A stretch of 64,000 nucleotides of DNA from positions 2,083,179 to 2,147,178 of the forward strand of contig OX442436.1 of the NCBI GenBank assembly GCA_949361645.1, read 5' to 3'. Positions 63,816 through 64,000 of the stretch are shown here, piece after piece (position 1 is the stretch's first letter; each line of letters starts with the position of its first letter). A program made the translations under genes and the position numbers. The notes beneath the pieces were generated by a model, which was given only the letters and a program-made list of their open reading frames with translations, ran no database searches and was not told where the DNA came from. The DNA comes from Spongilla lacustris (taxonomy: Eukaryota > Porifera > Demospongiae > Spongillida > Spongillidae).

Positions 63816-64000
63816 CAAGCAACCAGGGCATACACCTCCTCCCCTCCCCTTCCCAAAGAAGCAACAAAATGTGTATTTGCATTCAGGTAAAAGCCCACAT
63901 ACATGTAATACATGTACATGTAGTCTAAGAACGAATAGGAATGAATGTACATGTAAATACCTCACACCCCTATCTGAACAACAGAAAATACGTGTTTATT

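Larger units (their letters stand above)
62180..64000 (+). other. GAK intron 19 (window end); J-domain exons not reached
   Basis: After the donor at 62180 no exon matching the auxilin J domain (HPD motif) is found up to 64000. The stretch is mostly minisatellite and simple sequence, so the gene continues to the right. Confidence 0.7.

Overview
This is animal nuclear DNA. Genes are split by many GT-AG introns, and there are (CA)n microsatellites, large minisatellites, foldback/MITE elements and a spliceosomal U1 RNA gene. The protein-coding genes are animal housekeeping genes with recognisable human orthologues. Compact genes with introns often of 60-1000 bp, together with a sponge- or cnidarian-like zinc-finger GTPase, fit an early-branching marine invertebrate such as a sponge. 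That placement is an inference, not proven by the sequence. Short palindromic ACATGT/TACATGTA words are scattered densely through almost all non-coding DNA.

Layout. 1-6.6 kb: no recognised protein gene; a MITE with 9-bp target duplications (3001-3547), a U1 snRNA gene on the minus strand (3876-4037) and a second MITE (5547-6340). 6.6-21.1 kb, minus: OGFOD1 (ribosomal prolyl hydroxylase), 11 exons assembled, C-terminal exon not found. One of its introns holds a complete three-exon gene for a small secreted orphan protein (14622-15382, minus) with its own TATA box. Another intron carries three minisatellites (17.4-20.5 kb). 21.2-24.4 kb, plus: LSM4, head-to-head with OGFOD1. 26.0-28.9 kb, minus: an SLC18B1-like vesicular polyamine transporter, 15 exons, complete. 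28.9-35.3 kb: a transposon-rich gap with a second copy of the 9-bp-TSD MITE, two copies of a near-perfect foldback and a possible 3.85-kb TA-flanked element. 35.3-46.0 kb, minus: FARSA (phenylalanyl-tRNA synthetase alpha), 13 exons, complete, with a hAT-like MITE and a decayed RecQ-type helicase fragment in its introns. 46.1-62.2 kb, plus: GAK/auxilin-type kinase, 19 exons assembled, head-to-head with FARSA. Its J-domain end lies beyond the window. GAK intron 10 (4.95 kb) contains an intronless zinc-finger P-loop GTPase gene broken by one in-frame TAA.

How the genes relate. Two divergent pairs (OGFOD1/LSM4 and FARSA/GAK) are each separated by only about 90-120 bp between start codons. Both gaps carry the same CCACGTGT E-box about 11-14 bp from the minus-strand ATG, which suggests a shared promoter type for RNA and translation genes. 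LSM4 and U1 are both splicing components; OGFOD1 and FARSA act in translation.

Limits. Exon borders were read by eye from splice consensus, reading phase and remembered human orthologues. No alignment, transcript or repeat database was used. Every intron phase in LSM4, SLC18B1, FARSA and GAK closes without a frameshift, so those models are strong.
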